A stretch of DNA of 64,000 nucleotides from Colwellia sp. C1TZA3 (GCF_007954265.1 NZ_VOLS01000018.1:1-64000); one strand, 5' to 3'. Shown: positions 8,159 through 18,374, counted from the first letter of the stretch. Notes: generated by a model from the letters alone, not told the origin. Translations and numbers: made by a program.

Positions 8159-10729
8159 TTAGCTTTCACTGAGCAAAAGACTGGCTATTTCTTCAGCTGG
8201 TAAGGGTTTAAAATAATAATAACCTTGACCATAAACACAGCCCATTGCTCTTAATAATTGCGCATCCGCTTCATGTTCAATACCTTCGCCCACCGTCGCC
8301 ATATTTAAATTGGCCGCTAAATCAATAATGGTTTTAATGATCGCTTGATGATGACTTCTTTCGTGCACATTATTAATAAAAGAGCGATCAATCTTTATTA
8401 CATCCATTGGAAAACGATGTAAATAGCTTAAACTCGAATAGCCGGTGCCAAAATCATCAAGTAAGATTTTCACACCCATTGCTTTCAATGCTCGCATATT
8501 GTCGAGCACCACATTACTATTGTCTAACAGCGCTCGCTCAGTCAATTCCACACGAATTTGATGTGGCTGCACGCCAGTTTTATTAATAATCGCTTGAATA
8601 TCTTGCGGTAAATGTAAACTAAAAAAATGATTACAGTATAAATTACAACTAACGTAAAGCTGATCTGAGCCTAAACTCTGCTGCCACAGTTTTAGTTGTT
8701 GGCATGATTTTTCTAAAATTTGTAAATCAATCGCCATCACTAAATTGGTTTCTTCTGCTAGCGCAATAAAATCGTCTGGTAAAACAAAACCACGCTTATC
8801 ACTCTGCCAGCGCGCCAAAGCTTCAAAGCCAACGATATCACCGTCAACGAGTTGTACTATAGGTTGAAAATAAGGGATGAATTCTTGGTTATCAATCCCT
8901 TCTCGAATATCTGTTTCCAATGACAAAGCATTTTGCATTTTTTTATGCATACTTGAATCAAAGACCTCAAAGCGTCCTTTACCGTTATTTTTTGCGTGGT
9001 ACATCGCTATATCAGCATCTCTGAGCATAGAATCAGCACTGGTGTAGCGCTCATCATTAAATAACACCCCAATACTAGTACCTATAAATATGGTCTGATT
9101 TTCAATAATAAATGGTGAAGATAACAAAGTTGTTATCCGATCAGCAATTTCGTATATTCCTGCAGTGCTCTCTATACTTTCTATTAAAATAACAAATTCA
9201 TCACCACCTAATCGCGCAACAGTATCATTACTTCTAACCACATCAATTAACGCTACAGCAATTTCTTTCAATAAAAGGTCACCCGCGTGATGCCCTAAAT
9301 TGTCGTTGACTACTTTAAAGCGGTCTAAATCTAGGAAAAATACAGCAAATTTAAATTCTGGTCGCCGTTTATTACCAGCAATGGCATTATTTAAGACCTC
9401 AATAAATAATGCTCGATTAGGTAAGCCGGTGAGAATGTCGTGTGAGGCAGCATGCTGTAGTTGTTTCTCGGCTGCTTCACGCTGTTTTATTTCATCTTCT
9501 AAATCAGCAGTGCGCAGCTTTACTTGGTGCTCTAACAGCTCATGAGCTTTGCGCTCATCGTCAATAACTTTACGACGATTGATTGCTGATGCCACATGCC
9601 GTGAAACAAACCGCAATAACTCAGCATCTTGTTCAGTAAAATATATTGCTTGCTGATAACTTTGTAAAACCATAGCACCGAGCATTTCACCCGAATGAAT
9701 TAATGGCACGCCAAGCCAAGATACAACTTCAGATCCTGGCTTAACAGTTTTACCTTGTTGATGTAAGGCCAGCATAGCTTGCTGATCCAGCAACACAGTT
9801 TCGCCACCTCTTAAAACTAATTCAGTGAAATGATTTGACAGTTTTCTTGGTTGATAATTTTCATTGGTATTATTACAGCCTTGATCGAGAAGATAAGCAA
9901 AAAACAGTTCATCTTCTACTGGATTATATTTAGCAATATAAAAATTTTCTGCATTAATTAACTGGCCAATAATGTTGTGCACCATATGATAAAAAGTATC
10001 AATATCTAAATCTGGATCATTGGTGAGTTCTGATATCCGATATAACGATTCTTGCAGTAGTTCTGCTTTCTCTCGATCGCGCATTTGTGCCATTAATTCT
10101 TTTGTACGTGCATTAACAGCGGCTTGTAAACGCTCTCGATCCTGTAAACGGGTTAATGCTATAACAATATGCTGAGCGGTAAATTCTAGTAAGTCTCGTT
10201 CAGACTCTTGATAACGCGTTGCTGCCGAGTAACTTTGCACCGCCATAACACCGATAACAAAACCATCATGTATTAAAGGTACACCAAGCCAATCGATGCT
10301 GTCGGCTCCAATAGATTTAATTTGTTTATCTTGGGCTAATTGTGCAATAACTTCTGGTGTTGCTAATAAAGCTTTACCGCTTTCAATAACATAATTTGTC
10401 ATTGAGCCTTTAAAGTCATCAATTGGGTAAACACCCAAATCCATTTTGTCTTGCTCATCAATATGATAAACAATCTCTAAGGTAGATAATGTTTGTTCAT
10501 ATAACACGATGTAAAAGTTATTGGCACTCATCACTGTTGCAATCGCGTGATGAACTTGTTTGAAAAAGTCACTAAGGTCAACACAATCAATTGATAATTG
10601 GTTTAATGTCAATAAAGCGGTATAGCGGTCTTGAAGCTTTTGATATTTGTTTAGCAAAGTAAGAGATTCTTTTGCCGAATCTGCATTTGAATTGGCGAAT
10701 GGATCTAATAAATCTAATGAATTTGTCAA
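8159..10729 (-). CDS. Bifunctional-type cyclic-di-GMP protein GAF-GAF-GGDEF-EAL
   Basis: An 856-residue cytoplasmic signalling protein with no membrane segment. Two GAF sensor domains lie at about residues 40-195 and 230-395, each containing the related phrase SWLGVPLIH or DWLGVPLIH. A short coiled linker leads to a GGDEF domain (about 430-590) with an intact GGDEF motif near 508, then an EAL domain (about 610-850) with intact EAL near 635 and DDFGTGYSS. Both catalytic signatures are present, so synthesis or breakdown of cyclic-di-GMP are both possible; which dominates cannot be told. MshE in this window carries a c-di-GMP-binding N-terminus, so a link to pilus output is possible but not shown. 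Confidence 0.92.
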   Translation of the reverse strand: MTNSLDLLDPFANSNADSAKESLTLLNKYQKLQDRYTALLTLNQLSIDCVDLSDFFKQVHHAIATVMSANNFYIVLYEQTLSTLEIVYHIDEQDKMDLGVYPIDDFKGSMTNYVIESGKALLATPEVIAQLAQDKQIKSIGADSIDWLGVPLIHDGFVIGVMAVQSYSAATRYQESERDLLEFTAQHIVIALTRLQDRERLQAAVNARTKELMAQMRDREKAELLQESLYRISELTNDPDLDIDTFYHMVHNIIGQLINAENFYIAKYNPVEDELFFAYLLDQGCNNTNENYQPRKLSNHFTELVLRGGETVLLDQQAMLALHQQGKTVKPGSEVVSWLGVPLIHSGEMLGAMVLQSYQQAIYFTEQDAELLRFVSRHVASAINRRKVIDDERKAHELLEHQVKLRTADLEDEIKQREAAEKQLQHAASHDILTGLPNRALFIEVLNNAIAGNKRRPEFKFAVFFLDLDRFKVVNDNLGHHAGDLLLKEIAVALIDVVRSNDTVARLGGDEFVILIESIESTAGIYEIADRITTLLSSPFIIENQTIFIGTSIGVLFNDERYTSADSMLRDADIAMYHAKNNGKGRFEVFDSSMHKKMQNALSLETDIREGIDNQEFIPYFQPIVQLVDGDIVGFEALARWQSDKRGFVLPDDFIALAEETNLVMAIDLQILEKSCQQLKLWQQSLGSDQLYVSCNLYCNHFFSLHLPQDIQAIINKTGVQPHQIRVELTERALLDNSNVVLDNMRALKAMGVKILLDDFGTGYSSLSYLHRFPMDVIKIDRSFINNVHERSHHQAIIKTIIDLAANLNMATVGEGIEHEADAQLLRAMGCVYGQGYYYFKPLPAEEIASLLLSES

Positions 10730-10849
10730 CTTTTACACCATACTGCACGATTAAATTTTTATTATGAGGCCTGTTCTATATCCCCATATTTTTAAAATAC
10801 AAATTAAAGTAACAAAAAACAGGCAATACATATAGCTAAAACTTTGCTT

Positions 10850-11137
10850 TTATTGGTTAATTTTTTGAGACTCAACAACTTCTGTTTTATTGCCACAAAC
10901 TCCAGCTTGTTTGTCGTCTCGATAATAACGAATATCAATACAGTCTTGTTGGTATCTGCGTTCCAATTCTGTGCGTATCAAAGGTTTATTTTTAGTGTTA
11001 ATAATTTGTTGGTGCAATGACTGACATTGTTGCACTTGCTCTGCCGCTAACGTTACATCTTCACAAGCACTATTATTGCTACTACATGCTGAAAAAAATA
11101 CCACGGAGGAAACTATCAAAGCCAAGTTTTTTATCAT
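10850..11137 (-). CDS. Small predicted lipoprotein
   Basis: A 95-residue protein with a clear lipoprotein signal (hydrophobic segment then FFSAC near residue 18). The mature part is polar with several cysteines and two arginine-rich stretches; I recognise no family. It lies 120 bp upstream of the GGDEF-EAL gene on the same strand. The function is unknown. Confidence 0.65.
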   Translation of the reverse strand: MIKNLALIVSSVVFFSACSSNNSACEDVTLAAEQVQQCQSLHQQIINTKNKPLIRTELERRYQQDCIDIRYYRDDKQAGVCGNKTEVVESQKINQ

Positions 11138-11426
11138 CTTACTTCTCTTTTATTTAACGAAAATTAATTAATAACTAATAATAACTAATGATGAAACGGT
11201 TATGAGCACTGAAATAACGCTAGGTCAGGTAAAAAATCTATAAGCTCAATAAACAGCAAATCATCTCACTTAGAGTAGTTAGCTTTATCAGCACCGAGAG
11301 TCAATTCGGCCACTTCCCTTTAGTTTGAGTAGATAACACTTGTTGTACTCATAAGAGGATCAGTTAGCGAAAATTATTTCAATAGGTATAATACCTAAAA
11401 TAAAGATTAAGCATTAGGGGAATATT

Positions 11427-12266
11427 ATGCAAGTACAAGTTATTGACTATCAGGCAAGTGATGCCGCAGAAAAATTTGTTGAGAGTTTACGCAATACTGG
11501 TTTTGGGGTCTTAACTAACCATCCAATTCAACAAGCTTTAGTTGATAAAATATATCAGGATTGGTATGTGTTTTTCTCACAAGAAGAAAAACAAGGCTTT
11601 GCTTTTGATGCTGAAAAGCAAGACGGTTATTTTGCCCCTGAAATATCAGAAACCGCCAAAGGTCATAACAAAAAAGATATTAAAGAATATTATCATGTTT
11701 ATCCTTGGGGACGTATTCCAGAACAACTGAAAACTGATATTCTAAATTATTATAAAATGGCTTCAGATCTCGCCAGTGAGTTACTTGATTGGGTAGAAAA
11801 ATATAGCCCACCAGAGGTCACTAAACACTATTCTGAGCCGCTGTCGCATATGATCAAAGATACGCCCAACACCTTGTTGCGTATTCTACATTATCCGCCG
11901 TTAAACGGCACAGAAGAGCCCGGTGCTATCCGAGCAGCAGCACACGAAGATATTAACCTACTGACTATTTTACCCGCAGCCAACGAGCCCGGTTTACAGG
12001 TACAAGCGCAAGATGGTGAATGGCTAGATGTACCGGCTGATTTTGGTCATTTAATTGTTAACATCGGTGATATGCTGCAAGAAGCATCGCAAGGCTATTT
12101 CCCATCAACCAGTCATCGAGTGATTAATCCAACGGGTGAAAATGCCGTTAAATCACGCATTTCTTTACCACTATTTTTGCACCCGCGTAACGAAGTGGTG
12201 TTGTCAGAAAAGCACACTCATGCCAGTTACTTATTAGAAAGATTAAAAGAGCTTGGCGTAAAGTAA
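11427..12266 (+). CDS. Isopenicillin N synthase family 2OG-Fe(II) oxygenase
   Basis: A 279-residue cytosolic non-haem iron oxygenase. The iron ligands are seen as H173 and D175 in AAAHEDINLL and a distal histidine in TSHRVINP near residue 230, with a downstream arginine in VKSRISLPLF for the co-substrate carboxylate. The N-terminal half (FGVLTNHPI, and a VYPWGRIP segment) also fits the family. The substrate cannot be assigned; no biosynthetic cluster is nearby. It is a single plus-strand gene with a shared bidirectional terminator. Confidence 0.85.
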   Translation: MQVQVIDYQASDAAEKFVESLRNTGFGVLTNHPIQQALVDKIYQDWYVFFSQEEKQGFAFDAEKQDGYFAPEISETAKGHNKKDIKEYYHVYPWGRIPEQLKTDILNYYKMASDLASELLDWVEKYSPPEVTKHYSEPLSHMIKDTPNTLLRILHYPPLNGTEEPGAIRAAAHEDINLLTILPAANEPGLQVQAQDGEWLDVPADFGHLIVNIGDMLQEASQGYFPSTSHRVINPTGENAVKSRISLPLFLHPRNEVVLSEKHTHASYLLERLKELGVK

Positions 12267-12303
12267 TACTAATACCAAGTTGATTAAATAGCTTAACTTA
12301 ATA

Positions 12304-12332
12304 AAAAGCCATCACATTGTGATGGCTTTTTT
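12304..12332. terminator. Bidirectional terminator
   Basis: AAAAGCCATCAC at 12304-12315 pairs perfectly with GTGATGGCTTTT at 12319-12330 around a 3-base loop, with a T-run on either strand. It separates the convergent oxygenase and RND permease genes. Confidence 0.9.
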
Positions 12333-12364
12333 AGTTCTAAGTTCTAACGATTAAGACATTATCC

Positions 12365-15300
12365 CTACAAGCTTTCACTCTTGATACTGTCTAACACTGG
12401 CGCCTGAGCTTGAGGCACTTTGCTCTTGCGCTGAAACAATGCTTTGATATCTTCAACAATAAGGTAGAGGCAAGGGATAAGTACTAGCGTTACTATGGTG
12501 GCAAATAACACCCCAAACGCTAGTGACACCGCCATTGGGATAACAATTTGTGCTTGCGCACTCACTTCAAAGAAGATAATCGGCACCAAACCAATAAAGG
12601 TGGTAATTGACGTTAGCATGATGGCTCTAAAGCGTTTACTACCCGCATGCATTACCGCATCTTTTAAGCGTTCACCGCGCTTTCTAGCGTTATTGACGTA
12701 GTCAACCATGACAAGCGAGTCATTCACCACCACGCCGGCTGCCGCTAGTATTCCCATAACAGATAAAGCACTTAAGTCCATCCCTAAAATAAAGTGGCCA
12801 ATAACCGCGCCAATAATACCAAAGGGAATAACCACCATAATCATCAGCGCCTGTGAGTATGATTTTAACGGTATTGCTAGCAATGAGAATATAATCATTG
12901 CTGAGATAACAAAGTCGCGTAATTGATCATCGGCACTATCCATTTCTTCTTGAATACTGCCGGTCACTTCACTGTTAACTTGTGGATATTTCTTGAGTAA
13001 TTCTGGCATAAAATTATCTTGAATATCATTAGCGACTTTAAACGGCTCAACCTGGTCCGCATCAACACTGGCCCAAACGTTAATGGTACGATTACCATTT
13101 TCACGACGGATCCTTGTTACACCGTCTTGTAGCGTAATAACCGCCAGTTCAGATAGCGGTAATTCCGCACCATTAGGCGCTTGTATCATCACATCATCAA
13201 CATGACCCACAGAGCTGCGTTGCTCAAGCGGGTATCGCACCATGACTTTTACTTCTTCACTGTCACGTAAAATGCGCTGCGCTTCTAAACCATAAAAGCT
13301 ATAACTCACTTGTGAGGCAATGTCAGCTAACGTTAAATTCAAGCTAGACGCTAACGGTTTCAAGTCAAATTGCACCTCTTTAGCACTGGTTTGGCGGCTG
13401 TCATTGACATCGCCAATGCCTTTGAGCGAGTTAAGCTTAATTTTTAATTCTTTTGCTGCTGCTAGTAATTCTGCATCATTTTGACTTTCTAATCTGAAAG
13501 CAATATCACCATCATCTCGGCCGCCACCAAATAAGTTGTCACCTATGGTGAATGATTTAACACCAGGATAATTTGGAATAGCTTTACGCCATAAATTAGC
13601 CAGTTCAAAGGTATCCATGGGGCGTAATTCAGGTACCACTAACTTCACCATTATCTGACCACTGGTTCTGCTGCGCAAATCAACCTGCATATCAGAGATC
13701 ATTGAATTACCATATTTTTCTGCAATCTCTTGATCAACGCGATTAATAACCCCTTGAATATTTAACAAGGTATCTAAGGTCGCTTTTTCAGAAGCGTCGA
13801 CATTCATTTCGACAGTAATACGCGGAAAATCATGTGGAATTTTAGGCTGACCAACAAAGCGAACGAAACCACCACTAAACAAGCCAGCACTAATGAGCAT
13901 TAAACTGATAAAAAACATTAATACCCCATAACGATATTGAATAAATATCGCTAAAGCTGGGCTATACACATGTTCAATAAAGCTTTTTAACTTGCTATCA
14001 ATCGATGCGCGTAATCTATCAATCGGGTTTTTAGGGTTAAACGCTTTCATTTTCATTTTAACTAAATGCGCAGGCAAAATAAGTTTAGATTCAACCAAAG
14101 AAAAAATTAAGCACAAAATAACCACAGAGCCAATAGCTTTACCAAAAGCTGAAGACGGCCCTTCGCCAAAAAGAAAGGGTAGAAATACCGCAATCGTTGT
14201 TAAAACACCAAAAGTGGCTGGCATAGCAACACGCTTAACACCACGAATAACATTGTCGGTACTATGGCCATGCTCTTCAATTTCTTCGTGGGCACTTTCC
14301 CCCATAACAATGGCGTCATCAACCACGATACCTAGTACTAAAATGAAGGCGAACAAGCTAATAACATTAATGGTGACATTAATAAACTCAAGCGGCATAA
14401 CGAATAAGGTGCCAAGGAAACACACCGGTAATCCCATCATGACCCAAAAAGCCAAACGCACACGTAGAAATAGTGCCAACATTAAAAATACCAACACAGC
14501 ACCACTTTTCATGTTGTCTACCATCATGTTTAAGCGACCTTCGAGGTAGTAGGTCATATCAACCCAAGTTTCTAACTTAACCCCTGCTGGTAATATCGCT
14601 GATTTTTCTTCAACATATTTTTTTACCACATCGGCAATATCGGTAATGCTTTGGTTGTCTGCGGCGCCGATAAATAAAGTGACTGAATTTTTACCGTTGA
14701 ACTTAGAGTATTGTAAGCCTTCTTCAAAGCCATCAATAATAGTGGCAATTTCGCCTAACATAATGCGCGTGCCATCAGCTAAAGTCACCACAGGAATTTG
14801 TTCAAACTCATAGCCTCGATAAGCCTGATTTTCTACCCGTAGATTAATGTAACCATTTTCTGCACGAATTTGCCCTGCTGACATATTACGAGAATAACTG
14901 CGCACCGCATTGGCAATATCGTTAAAACTTAATCCGTACTCGCGTAGTTTATCCTTGCTAACTTCAATAGAAATTTCGTAATCTAAACCGCTAAATAAAT
15001 CAGAGATATTAACCGCAGGGAGTTGCTGAATTTCATTATGGACTTTACGGCCAAGCTCTTTCAGTTCGCCGTTGGTTAAATTGCCATATAAACTCAGATA
15101 CATCACTTCTTGACGGAATTTTTCACGCTCAACTTTGATCCGCTCCATGCCATCAGGGAAGCTAGAAATTGAGTCTATTGCCGATTTAACCTCTTCCAAC
15201 ACAACCTGTGGATCGTAATCTAGCTCGACTTCAAACCAGCCGTTAGAGAAGTTACGATTTGAATAGGTAATAACACGCTTAAGTCCTTGAACTGTGTCCA

Positions 15301-15568
15301 AGGCCTCTTCAATTTTAATCGTGATTCCTTCTTCAACTTCTTGCGGCGCGGCTCCAGGATATGGCGCCGTGTAAGAAATCCAATTGATCTTAACTTGCGG
15401 AAACATTTGTTTGTTAATCGTTTGAATGGTCAGTAAACCACCCACTACAATGAAAATCATCAATAAGTTGGCGGCGACACTATTACGAGCAAACCAAGCT
15501 ATAATGCCGCTATGAGTGTCAATGCTATGATCAATTTCAGCCGGTTTTTTAGACTTAAGCGTGCTCAT
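12365..15568 (-). CDS. RND family efflux permease (AcrB-like)
   Basis: A 1067-residue inner-membrane RND pump, normal for the family (about 1020-1070). It has the duplicated layout of one N-terminal helix (about 26-46), a large periplasmic loop, helices 2-6, helix 7, a second loop and helices 8-12. The proton-relay aspartates sit in GIVVDDAIVMGES in TM4. The pair works with an outer-membrane channel that is not encoded here. It starts 2 bp after the adaptor stop with an AGGGG ribosome site, so the two are co-transcribed. The substrates are unknown; it is closest to the multidrug/hydrophobe type rather than the heavy-metal type. Confidence 0.92.
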   Translation of the reverse strand: MSTLKSKKPAEIDHSIDTHSGIIAWFARNSVAANLLMIFIVVGGLLTIQTINKQMFPQVKINWISYTAPYPGAAPQEVEEGITIKIEEALDTVQGLKRVITYSNRNFSNGWFEVELDYDPQVVLEEVKSAIDSISSFPDGMERIKVEREKFRQEVMYLSLYGNLTNGELKELGRKVHNEIQQLPAVNISDLFSGLDYEISIEVSKDKLREYGLSFNDIANAVRSYSRNMSAGQIRAENGYINLRVENQAYRGYEFEQIPVVTLADGTRIMLGEIATIIDGFEEGLQYSKFNGKNSVTLFIGAADNQSITDIADVVKKYVEEKSAILPAGVKLETWVDMTYYLEGRLNMMVDNMKSGAVLVFLMLALFLRVRLAFWVMMGLPVCFLGTLFVMPLEFINVTINVISLFAFILVLGIVVDDAIVMGESAHEEIEEHGHSTDNVIRGVKRVAMPATFGVLTTIAVFLPFLFGEGPSSAFGKAIGSVVILCLIFSLVESKLILPAHLVKMKMKAFNPKNPIDRLRASIDSKLKSFIEHVYSPALAIFIQYRYGVLMFFISLMLISAGLFSGGFVRFVGQPKIPHDFPRITVEMNVDASEKATLDTLLNIQGVINRVDQEIAEKYGNSMISDMQVDLRSRTSGQIMVKLVVPELRPMDTFELANLWRKAIPNYPGVKSFTIGDNLFGGGRDDGDIAFRLESQNDAELLAAAKELKIKLNSLKGIGDVNDSRQTSAKEVQFDLKPLASSLNLTLADIASQVSYSFYGLEAQRILRDSEEVKVMVRYPLEQRSSVGHVDDVMIQAPNGAELPLSELAVITLQDGVTRIRRENGNRTINVWASVDADQVEPFKVANDIQDNFMPELLKKYPQVNSEVTGSIQEEMDSADDQLRDFVISAMIIFSLLAIPLKSYSQALMIMVVIPFGIIGAVIGHFILGMDLSALSVMGILAAAGVVVNDSLVMVDYVNNARKRGERLKDAVMHAGSKRFRAIMLTSITTFIGLVPIIFFEVSAQAQIVIPMAVSLAFGVLFATIVTLVLIPCLYLIVEDIKALFQRKSKVPQAQAPVLDSIKSESL

Positions 15569-15570
15569 GG

Positions 15571-16788
15571 TTATTCCCCTGAATCACTGTTGTTTAGTGC
15601 AACTTGTGACTCACTGGTTTTAACATCAACATACTTTTCACTATTTTGTTGCTCCTCGTCACTAATTAATGCCAGTTGCATTCCGTCAACGGGGTAATCT
15701 AGCGCTGAGACGATCAATTGGTCACCCGTGGCTAAACCATCTGAAATAATGATATTTTCACCATCTTCGCGCACAATTTTTACGCTTGAGTAGTGTAGTT
15801 TAGATTCACTGTCCAACAGCGCAACGCGACTATTTTCAACTAAATAACGCGGCACGCTAGCCGCTTGTGCTATGGCTACCCCTACAATTTTAGCCTTAAC
15901 ATAAGCACCAAAGCGTAGCGGCGTTTTTTGATTTTGATTAGACAAAGCGTAAGGGTCAAAAATTTCAGCCACTAGATAACTCATGCGACTTTGACTATCA
16001 ATAACCCCTTCACTACGGGCAATTTTCGCCGCCCATAAAGTTTCACGGCCAGCAAATGTACCGGTTAGATTAACCCTTGCATCTTTACCTTGGGCAATCA
16101 AAAACTCTAATTGATTATCAGCAACAGGTAAACGTACTTCAGCAATGGCCGTACCGAGTAATTTACCCATCATACTGCCGGTGCCAACAAACGAACCTAA
16201 GCCAACATTGCGGCTGTCGATCATCGCATCATAAGGTGCTCTAATTTCGGTGCGTTCTAAATTACGTTTAGCACGTAAGATAAACGCTTGGGCAGATTTT
16301 ACGCGCGCTATTTCTTGGGCTAATTGTGGTTTACGTAAACTCAACGCCGTAGGTGCAGCGTCAGTAATACGTTGCCATTCTTGCTTGGCAACTTGTCCTT
16401 GTGCACGTTCCTGTTCTAAGGATGCCTGTGCTGATGCCATGGTGGCTTGGGCTTCAATAAGTGCTGCTTGGTAATCGCTAGGATCTATACGGGCCAGTAG
16501 TTGACCTTGCTGAACAAAACCACCACGAACAAATTTTTCTGACAACTCAACAACTTCCCCGCTAACCTGGGCAACTATTTCCGTTTCATATTTTGGTTTA
16601 ACCACACCGTATGAATCTACCAATAAAGTCATTGGTGCAAGTGCAATCGCTTCAACAGCAACGATAGGGGTATTATCAACGACTGCTTTTTCTTCTGGAG
16701 GTTTTTTCATACTTGAAAATAAAAAGAAAATCAAAAAGCCAGCGATTAATATGACAATAGGTATAATTATTTGTTTTTTCCGTGTCAC
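15571..16788 (-). CDS. RND efflux periplasmic adaptor (membrane fusion protein)
   Basis: A 405-residue adaptor of the HlyD/AcrA type. It begins with a membrane anchor at about residues 8-28 rather than a lipobox. A biotinyl-lipoyl-like half (VVAQVSGEVVEL and GFVQQGQLLARIDPSDY) brackets an alpha-hairpin rich in Ala and Gln at about 110-180, and the second lipoyl half reads TEIRAPYDAMI. Beta-barrel regions follow. The start is GTG, with GAGGA seven bases upstream. It is the first gene of the efflux operon; no regulator gene is adjacent. Confidence 0.9.
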   Translation of the reverse strand: MTRKKQIIIPIVILIAGFLIFFLFSSMKKPPEEKAVVDNTPIVAVEAIALAPMTLLVDSYGVVKPKYETEIVAQVSGEVVELSEKFVRGGFVQQGQLLARIDPSDYQAALIEAQATMASAQASLEQERAQGQVAKQEWQRITDAAPTALSLRKPQLAQEIARVKSAQAFILRAKRNLERTEIRAPYDAMIDSRNVGLGSFVGTGSMMGKLLGTAIAEVRLPVADNQLEFLIAQGKDARVNLTGTFAGRETLWAAKIARSEGVIDSQSRMSYLVAEIFDPYALSNQNQKTPLRFGAYVKAKIVGVAIAQAASVPRYLVENSRVALLDSESKLHYSSVKIVREDGENIIISDGLATGDQLIVSALDYPVDGMQLALISDEEQQNSEKYVDVKTSESQVALNNSDSGE

Positions 16789-17417
16789 GATTACGTCCTC
16801 GTAGAGTCTAAATGTTTGTAATTTTTAGTTTAATTGCCAACAGGATACAGAAGTTACTACCGACAAAAACTAACAAAGTTGTAAATGCTTGTTACAAAAT
16901 TCGCGCCGCTTTTTAAAGTTGCTAAAATTATAATAAAATAACATTATATAACAAGCGCTTGAAATGTTTTATTGTTATAAAAAGACAAATAGAAGCTCAA
17001 ACGAGTAGTGACTTTAATAACATTTTGGCTTTTTTCACTATTAATTAAACTTTTATAAAAGTTATTAGTCGAAATAACTAATACAAGAATAACCACTAAA
17101 CAAGTGCCACAAAAAACAAGTGCCACAAAAGTGACTTTAAGCGCCATCACTTAACAAGTGACCCGCAAAATATCAACGCCGGTATTACACGCGATGATTG
17201 AAAAACCATTAGCATTAATACATTCAAAAAAGTATAAAAGATCACACATAGCAAAAAGTATAAAGCTAAAACTAACCACTATTAGCACATCAGCACTTGT
17301 CGCTGGCTTAATTAACAGCAACCAATGCCCTTAAGTTAAGCTGTGCATAGGCATGGTTACACTTTCTTATCAAGATAGTTAATTTAAGCACTTGTACCTG
17401 AAAATAAAGACAGTATA
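16789..17417. other. Intergenic stretch without a recognised gene
   Basis: AT-rich spacer upstream of the efflux operon. It should hold that operon's promoter, but I could not place -35/-10 boxes with confidence. A possible 68-codon minus-strand frame at 16944-17150 has no good ribosome site or family likeness and is not called. Confidence 0.6.
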
Positions 17418-17621
17418 CCCGTTTCATTAATTATCTGGTCTACTTTATACGCAGGGGGGAACAGTCAAATACAAGACATTTATTTTAATAACTCGTTGTT
17501 CAGCTTATTAGCGCCTGCATTGCCTAATAAGCTGCATTCATACAGCGATAATGATTAAATAAATAACGCCGTAGTGGCTTGTTTTAACCAGGTGAAATGA
17601 TCAAATAATTAGTGGGATTGG
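17418..17621 (+). repeat. 204-bp element related to the 153-bp family
   Basis: The ends are flanked by TA (17416-17417 and 17622-17623) and begin CC...GG as in the 153-bp element. The left end CCCGTTTCATTAATTATC and the reverse complement of the right end, CCAATCCCACTAATTATT, match in most positions, with mainly transition differences. A perfect 11-bp hairpin (CAGCTTATTAG at 17501-17511 with 17524-17534) lies in the middle. The interior differs from the 153-bp element. It sits 51 bp upstream of the broken terB start. Confidence 0.6.
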
Positions 17622-17649
17622 TATTAGTATTAGTATTAGTATTAGTATT
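17622..17649 (+). repeat. TATTAG tandem hexamer (about 4.7 copies)
   Basis: TATTAG is repeated four times plus TATT, starting at the TA that flanks the 204-bp element and ending 23 bp before the terB start. It may be slippage at the element border. It lies just ahead of the strong AGGAGG ribosome site at 17661-17666. Confidence 0.8.
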
Positions 17650-17672
17650 CATCAAGAACAAGGAGGTAATTT

Positions 17673-18295
17673 ATGTTGTCAAAAATCAGTGCATTTTTCC
17701 AATTATTAGGCGAAGAAAATAACCAGCAAGCAAACGAGTTGAGCTTAGAAATTGCCTGTAGTGTCTTATTATGCGAAGTCATGCTTGCCGATGGCCGGCT
17801 TGATAAAGCTGAACAACAAAAACTCAATGATATTATTGCTAGCCAATTTCAATTAACCCGTGATGAAGTCACTGAGATCATAAAGCACTCACTCTTACTT
17901 TGTGAACACACCACTGATTTTTATCAATTTACCTCTAAAATCAACGAAAACTACAGCCCTGAACAGCGGGTAAAAATGCTAGAGCTTTTATGGCAGGTCG
18001 CTTATGCCGATGGCGAACTCGCTAGCATTGAGGATTATACCAATCCCATTAAGTTATTGCTCACTTGTACTAGTTAAAATAGCGCAAGGCTGTGTTGCTC
18101 TCACTCCCAATAGCCAGCTATTGCTCAATCGTGCGCCTTACCTTGAATTATTTTTCCTGCGCACAACAAGATCACAAACTTAATGGAACTGGTATTATTC
18201 GTAAAATTGCTGATTTATTACATTTACGACACAGCGAATATATTCAAACTAAACTAAATATGCAATCAAAGGCAGCACAACTCAATAAAAATTAG
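17673..18295 (+). pseudogene. TerB-like protein gene, interrupted by a 153-bp element
   Basis: The 5' part (17673-18038) encodes a TerB-type all-helical domain with the paired acidic motifs CEVMLADGRLDKAE and AYADGELASIEDY. The frame then enters the inserted element at 18040-18192 and stops at 18077 after an element-encoded tail NPIKLLLTCTS. The missing C-terminus, IIRKIADLLHL onward, resumes in another frame after the element and ends at 18295. Removing 153 bp and one TA copy restores a continuous frame reading EDY-IIRK, about 155 residues. The start has a strong AGGAGG. A truncated 134-residue product could still be made, but it lacks the last helix. TerB-like domains bind metal and are linked to tellurite and stress phenotypes; no ter operon is nearby. 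Confidence 0.9.
18040..18192 (-). repeat. MITE-like 153-bp element, copy C (inside terB)
   Basis: A full copy in reverse orientation, flanked by TA at 18038-18039 and 18193-18194. Because the host gene frame is known, this copy defines the element borders and shows that TA is the duplicated target. Ends are CCAATCCCATTAAGTT and the complement of CCAGTTCCATTAAGTT (14 of 16 identical). A few substitutions distinguish it from the other copies. Confidence 0.95.
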
Positions 18296-18374
18296 TCCCA
18301 GCATTGAAAGTTATAGTTAACTTGCCGCCAAATCGGTTATTATAGCCGCAAGTTAACTGACCTCAAGAATTCAC

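Noticed and set aside
12268-12300. TAATACTAATACCAAGTTGATT after the oxygenase gene, similar to element borders
   Set aside because: Too short and diverged to call an element remnant.
13992-14549. A 185-codon plus-strand frame opposite the RND permease
   Set aside because: Shadow frame within a strongly conserved gene on the other strand.
16944-17150. A 68-codon minus-strand frame in the spacer upstream of the efflux operon
   Set aside because: No ribosome site, no family likeness, AT-rich spacer; likely chance.
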